Below are positions 55,776 to 64,000 of a DNA stretch of 64,000 nucleotides, in pieces; the stretch's first letter is position 1, and each line of letters opens with the position of its first letter. A program made the position numbers and the translations under genes. Where the stretch lies: the NCBI GenBank assembly GCA_027422505.1, contig JAPQWV010000005.1, positions 13,707,501 to 13,771,500 on the forward strand, written 5' to 3'. This DNA comes from Craterostigma plantagineum. Its lineage: Eukaryota > Streptophyta > Magnoliopsida > Lamiales > Linderniaceae. A model generated the notes under the pieces. That model saw nothing but the letters and a program-made list of their open reading frames with translations. It was not told the origin of the DNA and searched no databases.

Positions 55776-55785
55776 AAAAAAAAAA
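55776..55785 (+). other. poly-A tail of the plus-strand LINE
   Basis: Ten A's follow CGGGCTTTTTTC and run into the right-hand target duplication (GTCTG). This marks the 3' end of the LINE. Confidence 0.85.
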
Positions 55786-55790
55786 GTCTG

Positions 55791-57635
55791 TCCGGCAGCT
55801 GCATACTCCGATAGCCCGAGCATATCTCCTGAGCAAGTAAGATGTTGTCACTGATTCTCCTCCACGGGATGAAGGCAGTTTGAGTGACGTCCACGAGGGC
55901 GGAAAGGTGGGGCTTTAGTCGGTAGCCAACACTTTGGAGATCACCTTATAAATGACATTACAACAGAGATGGGGTCGGGCGGAAGTCCGCGGTCGCACGG
56001 GATTCGGCACCTTTGGGATGAGTGTGATGAGGGTGCTATTGATTTCTTTGAGAAGGCGACCCGTTCTGAAAAAATCTTTACGGCGGAGGTGATGTCCGGA
56101 CTTATGGTTCCCCAGGCAGCCTTGTAAAAGGCCGCAGTGAAGCCATCAGGGCCCGGGGCCTTGTCATTTGCAATAGAAAAGAAGCCATCCTTGATTTCAG
56201 TATCTGAAAAGGGTCGGGTTAGCTCCGTAGCTGCCTCATGGGATAGGGTACGCGATATATAATCTCGAACATCCGGCGGCTGCAACGGTGATCGTTGTAC
56301 TGTACTGCCTTTTTCTTCAAAAATGTTACCTTGCGGCCGTGGTCAATCGCATTTAGTCCATCGTAGACGATGCGGGGAACCTACATGAGGGGGAAAATGC
56401 CGTTAGCTCGGAACTCCCCATCAGTTCTTTATAGTGGCGTTGGAGTTCCGAGCTAACGGCGTTTTCCCCTCATGTAGGTTCCCGCATCGTCTACGATGGA
56501 GTAAATGTGATTGACCACGCGCCGCAAGGTAACCTTTTTGAAGAAAAAGGCAGTACAACGATCACCGTCCTTCAGCCATGTTATCTTCGCTCTCTGCCTC
56601 ATTGCAGCGTATTCCATATCAACGGCCTTTTCATAAAGATGCCGACATAGCTTTTCCAGTTGATGAAATCGGATTTCAGAGTGGTGAATCGCAGCGAATT
56701 CCTGCGCAAGGTTAAGGTATTCCTTCGCCTGTACGACATTTTGATGTAAGACACCTTTAGCCTACGAAGGTTGCGGAAGGGTCCCTTCAGTTGTTTGAGC
56801 CTTTGGACCACAGAGTATATAGGCACGCCGTCAACTTGAGATCTCCAATGGCTCTCCACCGTATGTATAAGGTAGGATCTGGGTGAGAAAGTTCTCGAAC
56901 CGGAAACAAGTATTTTTTGGTCTGATGTTCCCCGGATTTTCGAGGACGAGGGGCGAGTGATCTGAGGTGCAGGGTAGCTCACTTCGATATCGAGTATGTT
57001 CGTAGCGAGCGAACCAAGTTGGGTTAGCGGCCATCCTATCCAATCTTCGCCAGATTCCCGCGTCCCGCTTCTTTGGTTGAACCAGGTGAAAGATGGACTG
57101 TCATAGGTAAGGGAACAAGATCCGACTGCGTTAAAACAGCTCCTCATATCCTCAAAATCAGATTGTTGGGGGGCCCCGCCCCGAGCATCATGTGGGCCGA
57201 GAATGGCGTTGAAAATCTCCATAACGACCCAAGCATCGTTGATACGATTCTGCGACATGGAGACCAAATTGTCCCACAGGTCGCGTCGCTCCTCCCTACG
57301 ATTCAGCCCATACACGAAGGTGATGAAAATGTCAGTTTGCGAGGCCAAGCTGCGTGCCTTGTGCAGTGGACCGTTTGGGCCGAAACCCCAATAATGGTAA
57401 CCATAACGAAACGATGGTCCCACCAAACCATATTCGCTGGCCTGGGCCCATATCGTAGTCAAAGAAACAAGTCCATTCCCGTATACTATTGGCTATAGAA
57501 TCCGCTTTCTGAACAGAAACCCGAGTTTCTAGGAGAACCGATAATGTGTAAGCCGTAACGTCCGATGAGGTCACTCACGCGTGACAGTGGTCTCTTATTG
57601 AGACCACGGACATTCCATACGGCTGTGGGTATCAT
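55791..57635 (-). pseudogene. LINE ORF2, first part: endonuclease and RT fingers
   Basis: The start at 57635 on the minus strand reads MIPTAVWNVRGLNKRPLSRV. The endonuclease follows: IFITFVYGLNRREERRDLWD, VVMEIFNAILGPHDARGG (where GDFN is expected, EIFN is found, so a catalytic Asp is lost) and SFTWFNQRSGTRESGEDWI. Then FFFKKVTLRRVVNHIYSIVD leads into an inverted duplication (56287-56566). RT fingers resume with FFSIANDKAPGPDGFTAAFY and end at TQTAFIPWRRISDNILLAQE just before the plus-strand LINE. The reading continues at 50113. Confidence 0.82.
56287..56566. repeat. inverted repeat with arms of about 125 bp
   Basis: The left arm 56287-56417 (GGTGATCGTTGTAC ... CTCGGAACTCC) and the right arm 56442-56566 (GGAGTTCCGAGC ... 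GTACAACGATCACC) are reverse complements, with a few mismatches and a 4-6-base indel near each outer end. The spacer is 24 bases. The right arm lies in the normal ORF2 order (FFFKKVTLRRVVNH), so the left arm is the added, inverted copy. It interrupts ORF2 between endonuclease and RT. Confidence 0.9.
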
Positions 57636-57669
57636 TGGGGAACAAGTGCGAGGGTTGCGCTCTTAGGGC

Positions 57670-59400
57670 CCTGTAGTTGGTGCTTCCATCGTCGGTAATG
57701 TCACTGAGAATAGCAAAGGGGTTTGATGAAGTCTCTGTCGTGGTTGCATTGGATGTGGCTGCAGGTTGCGGGGTTTACAGCAACAGCCTTACCTCTTCTG
57801 GCCGCTTGTCGCCAGTCATTAGTACCACTTGGGGGTAGTCTCGCGAGCCTTGGTGGGGATGCTGCGTTTCGGTCCACTTGCAGCCTTTTGGAGCTGGGAA
57901 TACGTGGGCAGGCAGATCTATCATGCCCTAACTCAGAGCAGTTTGAGCAGCATGGGGGTCTCCATTCGTATTCAACCTCAACCCGAATCACATCAGCTTG
58001 GTCTTTCGACGTGGGCATGCGGATGTTGAGGTGGTCAAGGTAGGGTTCATCGATTTTCTTCATGATGCACACCCTCGCATAGTCATTCTTTCCATAGAGA
58101 TCGTTACGTGCATCAGGGAAGAGGGGCTTGCCAACTGTACTAGCCACGAGACCCAACCCCTCTTTGGTCCATAACTCCGACGGAGGTGGGGAAGCGGACC
58201 CAAGTAGGAACCTCCTTGAGTTCCTTTTTGGCAAAGGACATGCCAGGGCCCCATTCTTCAAGGATTAGTGGCTGCCCATTTAAGAGCCATGGTCCTCCTC
58301 AAGGGCTTCAAGCATGGCCTCGGCCGTCTGAAAGCTTGGAAAAGCCGTTGGATGTGGATCGCACTTCAGCCACACCCCCCCAAACAGAACGGAAATGCCT
58401 CTCTACATTGGGGGAAATAGGGTTTCTTGCCAAGAAGTACCCTACAAGAGTATATTGCCAGCGTTTACATCCCTTCTCAACCATAGCTGCGGCGGCTGGA
58501 TTGACTCTCCCGCCACTAACTTCGGCGGGGTATAGTCAAGCCACATACGGTCTTTCCCGCGTCGCAAAAGGGGCTTTCCTTGAACAGCCGCCGCAAAGGC
58601 TCTCGTTCATTACCCTGATTTCTCCCTCGTTAGCTGCAGGCTGCGTAGGTCCAATGAATTCTGATGGGTGGCATTATTACCTTGGCGGGGAGGAAGAGGA
58701 TCCCCCGGCCGTCATGTGAACCCCATCGATAGCAATTGGCTGGTCAGCATTGCTCCAGCACCATCCTTTACCAGGGCTTCGTCATCTTTCCTAGGGTCCA
58801 CTGGCTCATTAACATCCGGTGTGACAACACATCCTCGGTAACATCAATTGCGGACTGTTTCACCAACTTTGGGTCGAGGCACACGAGGCACACCAAGATC
58901 CTTATATAAGTACCTAACGATTCTTTCCATGGTGGGGTACCCATAGCTTGCGCGCGCTCAAGATTGCTCATCAGCCTCCGATATTCCCTCCATTTGATCG
59001 TCGATAGTTTGCCTAGGGTTACTCTTAGCAAGGTTCTCAGGAGTAACAGCCATATCTTCCATGTCGTCTTCCATGAGGGTCTTGGGGGGCGGAGGAGTAT
59101 CAGGACGGCGCCGGAAATTGGTAGATTCAAGTATGCGCTCGTTGCGTAATATTCCGGGGATCGTGATACCAGTCCGCTGTGTATCCTGACGAGTAGAGCC
59201 GGTGCGCTGTCTATTGCGCCACCGTCGTTTCTATACCAGATCGGCCATTAACCCTGCCCATCAGGTCATTGAAATGTGGCCCATCAAACCGTTGCCGCGA
59301 AAGTTGGGTAGTCAAGTTTCAATGCTTCGAGGTCGCATGGTATTGCAGAGTGGTGAAGGTCGTTGTTGAGGAGGATCCGCTCATCATTGAACCGCACATG
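57670..59400 (-). pseudogene. LINE ORF1 protein, broken
   Basis: From the right, the minus strand has MRSSSTTTFTTLQYHA and FNDLMGRVNGRS, weak matches to the N-terminus of other copies. The DUF4283-like domain is at about 58480-58230 in pieces (YTLVGYFLARNPISPNVERH, VAEVRSTSNGF). It continues with LWTKEGLGLVASTVGKPLFP, YARVCIMKKIDEPYLDHLNI and VEVEYEWRPPCC with the CCHC knuckle CSNCSELGHDRSACP near 57910-57955. The end SNPFAILSDI at about 57690-57720 matches the conserved end of ORF1. ORF2 starts 35-60 bases further on. Confidence 0.8.
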
Positions 59401-59690
59401 AACGTCGTAGAACCCATCACACGAGAGTAGGTGCGAACGCCGTCAAGATCGTCACAGAAGATGAAAGGTCAGGGGAGGAAAAACGAAAGGTCACACCGTA
59501 CAAAAAGAGTTCTCTTAAAGAGGTATCTAAGCCCAGTCCGTCGCGTCTGATCCCGGCGGCAGGGGCGCCTTGAGAAAACTAGCCGCACCCAAACGGCCTG
59601 AGATATGTCGGAGCAGCCGAAGGATGACGAAAGGTTTTGTGTTGTTAAGCTGGTAGGGTTTGTGTGCTGAGAGAGAAAATTCCTAGAGAG
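59401..59690 (-). other. 5' untranslated region of the minus-strand LINE
   Basis: No frame is convincing. Minus-strand words such as CTCAGCACACAAACCCTACC near 59660 and the following GC-rich part precede ORF1. It has little in common with the 5' UTRs at 42490-42774 and 61470-61690, which share TCAAACGGCGATGG-type words, so this copy may belong to another subfamily. Confidence 0.45.
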
Positions 59691-59739
59691 AGAAAGATTT
59701 TCGAACCATTCAAGTATTTTTTAGTGTTTTACAGATGTT

Positions 59740-61129
59740 ATTATCCGAATTAGCTCGAGTATTTTACACTTACGTGCTTATCACTGGTTTACAGATATTC
59801 GAGGAACATGGTATTAATTTTTGGATAGATATGATTATCATGATCAACACACGATGCTTTGTTCATTTTTATCAAGTGGGCAACATGCTCAATAATAATG
59901 GTACATATGGCTTGTTAAGATTGCAATGCTCAAGGATCATCACAGACAAAATAATCAAGTGCAGGGACCCCATTGTTGGTTCTACGTGCTTCATATATCA
60001 TATTGCTTTGACAAATAAGACATGGACCATAAAGAAAAGCAGATAAGAGGAAAACATCTTTGTGCTTTATTTTTAGTCTATATGGAAAAGAGAGCATCGA
60101 AGTTTGATGCAAGGTTTTCAAAACAGACAAAAGCAACCAAGAGATTAGTTTGTGCTGAGTGACTTCAAACTTCAAAGGTGGACGCAAAAGCAACGGGATT
60201 TCAGCTCTTATGTCTAGAGTGGGAAAGAAAAAAGAAGCCTAAGCACATCTATGAAAAAATGGAGTTGTTGTTTTACATACGTGGGAAGATAATCTATATA
60301 TACAAGCATACACACCCATAGGGGGAGAAGAGAGCTTGGGGATATATAGCGAATACACAGGTGGATGGTAGAGCATGCAGCTGAGTCATGTGCTGTTGTT
60401 GTTTTCAACTTTTCTTCATCGTTACCTAGTCCTGTTAAGAGCTACGCGTGATTTTTATTGGAGTTCCTTTAGTTTTGTTGTTTTCTTAAATATTTTAAAG
60501 CCACTTCATATAATAATAGTATTTAATTTTTTTCAAAGTATAATAATAGTATTAATCAATAGCTAGTTATCCTTTTTTTTCAATCCTACGTGGTTATATG
60601 TTGGGATCTATTATTCTTTGAAATTGAGACATGCTTCTTTGCGGATTAGCAACACAGAGGTGGAATCCACCAGACGTAAGGATATTCCATTTGTTGTATC
60701 TCTTATGCTTGCGTTATTAATTAGTAGATCTATTTTTATTAATATGTTTAGCGGCTATCTCATAGTGAAGGATTATTCGAAAACCTGGTTTGTTGAAACT
60801 GTGAGATTAAACGAGCCTCATTTTTGAAAGCGTGAGTATTCGTCTGCCTTTGAATTAATTAAAATCGATTGCGTGGGTTAAGTAAATAGTGGCCAGTATT
60901 TACGAGACTTAGGTAAATCCATCGCTGATTAAAACAACGAATCCGTAATAGTTTGTTTGTTTTAATGAGTAGCAAATAATATTCAAACTTCTCTACATTC
61001 CGTAAGTGTAAGTTATATTGTAAGGTTAAACGATTTCGATTTTAATAAATCGGCGTCCGAGTTTATTACTCAATAATCGGGTCTTTTTCGTATTTAACGC
61101 TGTCGAAACTTTAAATCTTGCAGGGCGTC
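59740..61129. other. unassigned AT-rich DNA, possibly host sequence
   Basis: This is one of the few long stretches that match none of the elements found. There is no convincing gene. Short open frames exist (60618-60827 among them) but lack known motifs and have random composition. Near 60530-60560 a TATAATAATAGTATT word is repeated directly. It may be intergenic host DNA or a decayed element. Confidence 0.4.
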
Positions 61130-61355
61130 TGATCGACACGTGGTGCGCTAATATAGATTTCAAGTGCGACAAGTGATAAAATAAATACTTAATTACTATC
61201 ACCGATGTGCGATAGGCAGTGGACCTATCGTTTATAGTGCAGTAAAGTGAGTAAACGAGTATCGAACACGACGAATAATTGATTACTGGTAATAACCTAT
61301 GACTCGATATCCAGCTAAAAAAAATACGCAGGTTGTTTATATTACGAACTATCTT
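61130..61355 (-). mobile_element. Athila/Tat-type LTR end, inverted
   Basis: On the plus strand it starts TGATCGACACGTGGTGCGC and is the reverse complement of the last 200-odd bases of the LTR ending at 16248, with GCGACAAGTGATAAA, CACCGATGTGCGATAGGC and AAACGAGTATCGAACACG in order. No primer site lies to the left, where the internal region should begin, so it is a solo LTR or truncated copy. The other end is not visible; the match fades at about 61355. Confidence 0.66.
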
Positions 61356-61469
61356 AACAGATTGATCCTAAAGCAACGAGAGATTCAAAGAACACGACTA
61401 AAACTGGTGAGAGTAAGTAAAAATTGAATTTACACCTCCACTAGGACACCCATTTAGGTGCGATTTTAT
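61356..61469. other. short unassigned junction
   Basis: About 110 bases between the LTR end and the LINE 5' UTR. It may hold the rest of the LTR in diverged form or the LINE target site. Nothing specific is seen. Confidence 0.3.
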
Positions 61470-61690
61470 CTAGTTTCTCCCAAAACCCTTAAGCCTCAAC
61501 GTCGCCCACCGTCGCTACCAAACCACCACCGCCGACCACCGAACTTCCACCTTGAGCGGCGCGGGCACCTCCTTACCCTCCATCGCTGGGCTCAAACGGC
61601 GATGGGAGGGTTTTTAACCCCATAACCCGTTTCTTTTCCCCCCTTTCCTTCGTGACTCTTCAGCTTCTCTTCGTTGATCTTCTTTCTCCC

Positions 61691-63621
61691 ATGGATTCCT
61701 TGGATAATCTGGACCATCCCGGACCTGTCCCGGATTATGAGCTCCTAAGACGCAACATAGCTGAGTTTGGAACTCGTTTTGACGTCGCTACACTTGAAGC
61801 TCTTATGGCCCGCGTTAATGACGTCACTTTAGCCACCACAAGGCCGCGCGGAACTGACCCAAACTGATTTCACTACCAACCACAATCAATCTGAGCAAAG
61901 AGCTAACCAACCTTGGATACCGCAACGCCGCAAAAGGCGTGTCACCTCCACTATCGTGCCAATCCGCGACCCTCCACATTCCTCACGAAGTCCCATCCGT
62001 AAAGGCACCCCACCGCCACCTTCCAACCCTGATGTGAGCCCGGAAACTACCTCTGAGGATGAACAGCCCCATAACGCTGAAACAGCCGCCATAGTAGGGT
62101 TCTGTGGGACGCTCTTCACCTGCCCAACGAAACCGGGCATGGGATGCCGAATAGAGGGACTTGCAGTTCACCTGTCCTTACTCCGATGCCTACTCCTGAT
62201 GATCGCCGTCTCTCTCCCGTCGAACTACGTAGCCATCGAATGCGGGGTTTGGGTCGATCACTGAAGAGTGCACATCTAGGGTTCTATGAGTGACCGTTCA
62301 TCTCCCGGACCAATGGGCTCACCGAACGGACCTGGGACTATTCTGCCACCTACATTGGATTATGGTTTGGTTGCAGATAAGGTGATTAAGGCTTTCACTA
62401 CACCTACATTGGAAGAAACGCCGAGGGTTTCTGTGAACGACCCAACTCCCCATGATTCTATGGTCCACAATGAGGGACCCCGACCGCCCACTGAGGCTGC
62501 TAGGATCCTCAACGATACATCCTTTGCTGCCGTCGTTCAGGGTGCTACCACCAACCCAAACCAAGCTAGACGTTCAGCCCACACACGCCTCACATATCCT
62601 ACACGACACCCACAATGATTAATGGCAAAGCTGAGGCTTGCCCGCCTTGGGAGGTGATTCAAAAAGTGACGGCGAGATGGGACCACACCCTCGTTGGGTA
62701 CTTTCTGGGGAAAAGATCGTACTTCCCCATGTGGAGTGTTTTGCTCGATCTATGTTGAAAGCCTTGTAGAGGTTCGCTCCACGATTAATGGCTTCTTCAA
62801 GTTTAGGTTCATGACGGCTGAAGCCTCCGCCGCGGTGTTGGAAGGAGGACCATGGCTCATGCAGGGCAGCCCCTATTTCTAGAAGCATGGAGAATCGGTA
62901 TGTCCTTCGCGAAAAAAACACCTATGGGCTGTACCATTATGGATCAGACTACATAACGTTCCAACGGAATTGTGGACCCAAGAGGGGCTGGGGATCGTAT
63001 CGAGTGTCTTAGGTAAACTACTTTTTGCGGATGCCATGACAGCATACGGCAGAACGGCTGGAATATGCGAGGATATGTATGGAAATTCTCTAGAAGAACC
63101 GTTTGTTGAAGAATTCAACGTCAGAATACCTACTAAGGATGGAGGTCAAACCTATAGTCGTACCCATTGCGGTCGAATACGAATGGAAGCCCAAGAAGTG
63201 CTCGGCGTGCAACACTTGGAATCACGGAGACCGGAACTGCCCTAAGAACCAGACGCAACTAGATAAGTCGTCACCATCGACCAATGACCCACGCATACGG
63301 GCGCTTGGGCAGCCAAGGACACGAGCTTCAACCGAGACTGCACAAACCTCGGCAAGGCCAAACAACCGAGCTAGAAATGGCAGGCAGGCGATCCATAAAT
63401 GGCAGCAAACGACAAACTTGGATAAAGGCAAATCCGCCCTTAAGGAGCACACCAATACCTCTAACGACGGGGACAGTAGCGCACGGGACAACCACACAGC
63501 CGAACAGCACACAAGACAGCCACGGAAGCCTAGGGATGGTAGCTCGGCAAGATTGATACCTACTAGCTCGCCAACATCCGAGAACCACAATCCCTTTGCG
63601 GTTCTTGCCGAGCTTGAATAG
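61691..63621 (+). pseudogene. LINE ORF1 protein, broken
   Basis: The start MDSLDNLDHPGPVPDYELLR is the clearest N-terminus of the family in the window. A shift at about 61860 moves it to another frame (WIPQRRKRRVTSTIVPIRDP). The DUF4283-like domain is at about 62640-62880 (WDHTLVGYFLGKRSYFP, LVEVRSTINGFFKFRF, LEGGPWLMQGSPYF) with stops and a shift inside. The last open part, 63103-63621, has VEYEWKPKKC, the CCHC knuckle CSACNTWNHGDRNCP, a long polar Arg/Gln/Thr-rich tail and the terminal NPFAVLAELE before a stop. Two or three changes would separate it from an open frame, so it is younger than the other copies. Confidence 0.84.
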
Positions 63622-63671
63622 GATAACACCGAATCAGAGGGTCCTATAGCAACACTTGATAACGGTGACCC

Positions 63672-64000
63672 ATGATACCTGTGCACGTCTGGAATACACG
63701 TGGTCTAAACAGGTTAGGCCACAGATGGGCGGTGGGGGAGCTTATCACAAAATATGGGCTGAAAATGGTAGGGCTGGTTGAGACTAGGGTCTCCGAACAA
63801 AATGCTGCTATGCTTGCTAATTCCATTAGATCTTGGGACTGGTTTTATGACAATGAAGATGGACCGGTGGCCCGTATTTGGTTGGATGGGATGCTCGCTT
63901 TGTGACCGTCACCATCGAGGACGCCACGCCGCAGGCTGTCCATTGCAAGGCCTATATTATATCGGAACGGTTGGAGCTCTATATCACCTTCGTTTATGGA
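63672..64000 (+). pseudogene. LINE ORF2, endonuclease start, runs off the window
   Basis: The frame starts at 63672, 51 bases after the ORF1 stop, with MIPVHVWNTRGLNRLGHR and KMVGLVETRVSEQNAAM, the N-terminus of an exonuclease-endonuclease-phosphatase domain with the metal-binding Glu of VETRV. It stops at 63905 (MLAL), and the next frame carries IEDATPQAVHCKAYII and LYITFVYG to the edge. So at least one frame change is present near 63885. Confidence 0.82.

Larger units (their letters stand above)
50121..55783 (+). mobile_element. L1-like LINE inserted head-on into another LINE
   Basis: The flanks AAGTCTG at 50114-50120 and 55784-55790 are the target duplication, with the first two A's shared with the poly-A tail, so at least GTCTG is secure. 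Removing the insert restores the minus-strand LINE reading through LPDRL...KVDLLKAYDR. The element starts inside or just before ORF1, so it is slightly 5' truncated, and ends in a poly-A run of about ten. It is 5.66 kb, close to full length. Confidence 0.86.
48077..59690 (-). mobile_element. L1-like LINE, near full length, split by another LINE
   Basis: Minus-strand order is 5' UTR (about 59690-59400), ORF1 (to about 57670), ORF2 endonuclease, RT and zinc-binding end (57635-55791, then 50120-48263), a 3' UTR and a short poly-A (T run 48077-48083) after GACCTTTTCTCC. Without the plus-strand LINE at 50121-55783 it is about 5.9 kb. The 5' boundary is uncertain. The word CAGATGTT occurs at 48071-48078 and again at 59732-59739 and may be a weak target duplication, which would put the boundary at 59731. 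Confidence 0.8.
61470..64000 (+). mobile_element. L1-like LINE, 5' half, continues past the window
   Basis: The 5' UTR (about 61470-61690) shares words with the UTR of the ORF1-only LINE, such as CTGGGCTCAAACGGCGATGG against CCGGGCTCAGACGGCGATGG at 42600 (minus sense), so the two are one subfamily. ORF1 spans 61691-63621 and ORF2 starts at 63672. The 3' part is outside the window. Confidence 0.83.

Noticed and set aside
60618..60827. Candidate small membrane protein with a hydrophobic middle
   Set aside because: A single hydrophobic run in AT-rich DNA, with no start context, homology or neighbour to support it.

Overview
The window is nuclear DNA of a flowering plant. Every recognisable coding stretch belongs to a plant transposable element: Tekay-type chromoviruses with a C-terminal chromodomain, a second Ty3/gypsy type without one, Athila-type elements, Ty1/copia pieces, L1-like LINEs whose ORF1 has a DUF4283-like domain and a CCHC knuckle, a tRNA-derived SINE, hAT-like MITEs and a Stowaway MITE. 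I found no intact host gene, rRNA, tRNA gene or CRISPR array. The frames are broken by stops and shifts almost everywhere, so this looks like old, repeat-rich heterochromatin. The species cannot be named from the sequence alone.

Layout, left to right. 1-9198: the remains of a copia element (5' LTR, primer site, polypurine tract, 3' LTR), invaded by an Angela-like LTR and then by a minus-strand Tekay chromovirus with a 2.9 kb LTR. 9199-12360: a minus-strand copia gag, a LINE RT fragment and an LTR fragment. 12361-15690: a minus-strand gypsy pol without chromodomain. 15691-17130: an Athila-like LTR end, primer site and gag. 17141-22900: two separate tandem arrays with nearly equal periods (483 and about 487 bp); the second is split by a solo LTR that itself carries a SINE. 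23014-28563: a row of MITEs, one of them split by a 2.4 kb solo LTR. 29105-35989: a plus-strand Tekay chromovirus with the best-preserved frame of the window (441 codons) and a 3.0 kb LTR. 35990-47155: a minus-strand Athila-type element with pol, a downstream ATHILA-type ORF and a 3' LTR stub, interrupted by an ORF1-only LINE and a hAT MITE. 47160-48076: a copia gag fragment. 48077 to about 59690: a minus-strand LINE split by a plus-strand LINE (50121-55783). 59740-61129: unassigned AT-rich DNA. 61130-61355: an inverted Athila-like LTR end. About 61470-64000: a third long LINE, running out of the window.

The elements interact by nesting, not by pathway. Target-site duplications can be read directly for eight insertions (CTAAC, TGTTTCAACGAT, AACTCTAA, TA, CATGGGAC, GGTAT, a 16-bp one for the ORF1-only LINE, GGTAACGG), plus a shorter one for the LINE in the LINE, which gives a relative order of events. 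No new biological system is evident. The most unusual points are the ORF1-only LINE with a long target duplication, a roughly 125-bp inverted duplication inside a LINE ORF2, the two tandem arrays of near-identical period, and dense short-motif arrays inside LTRs and in the Athila 3' region.
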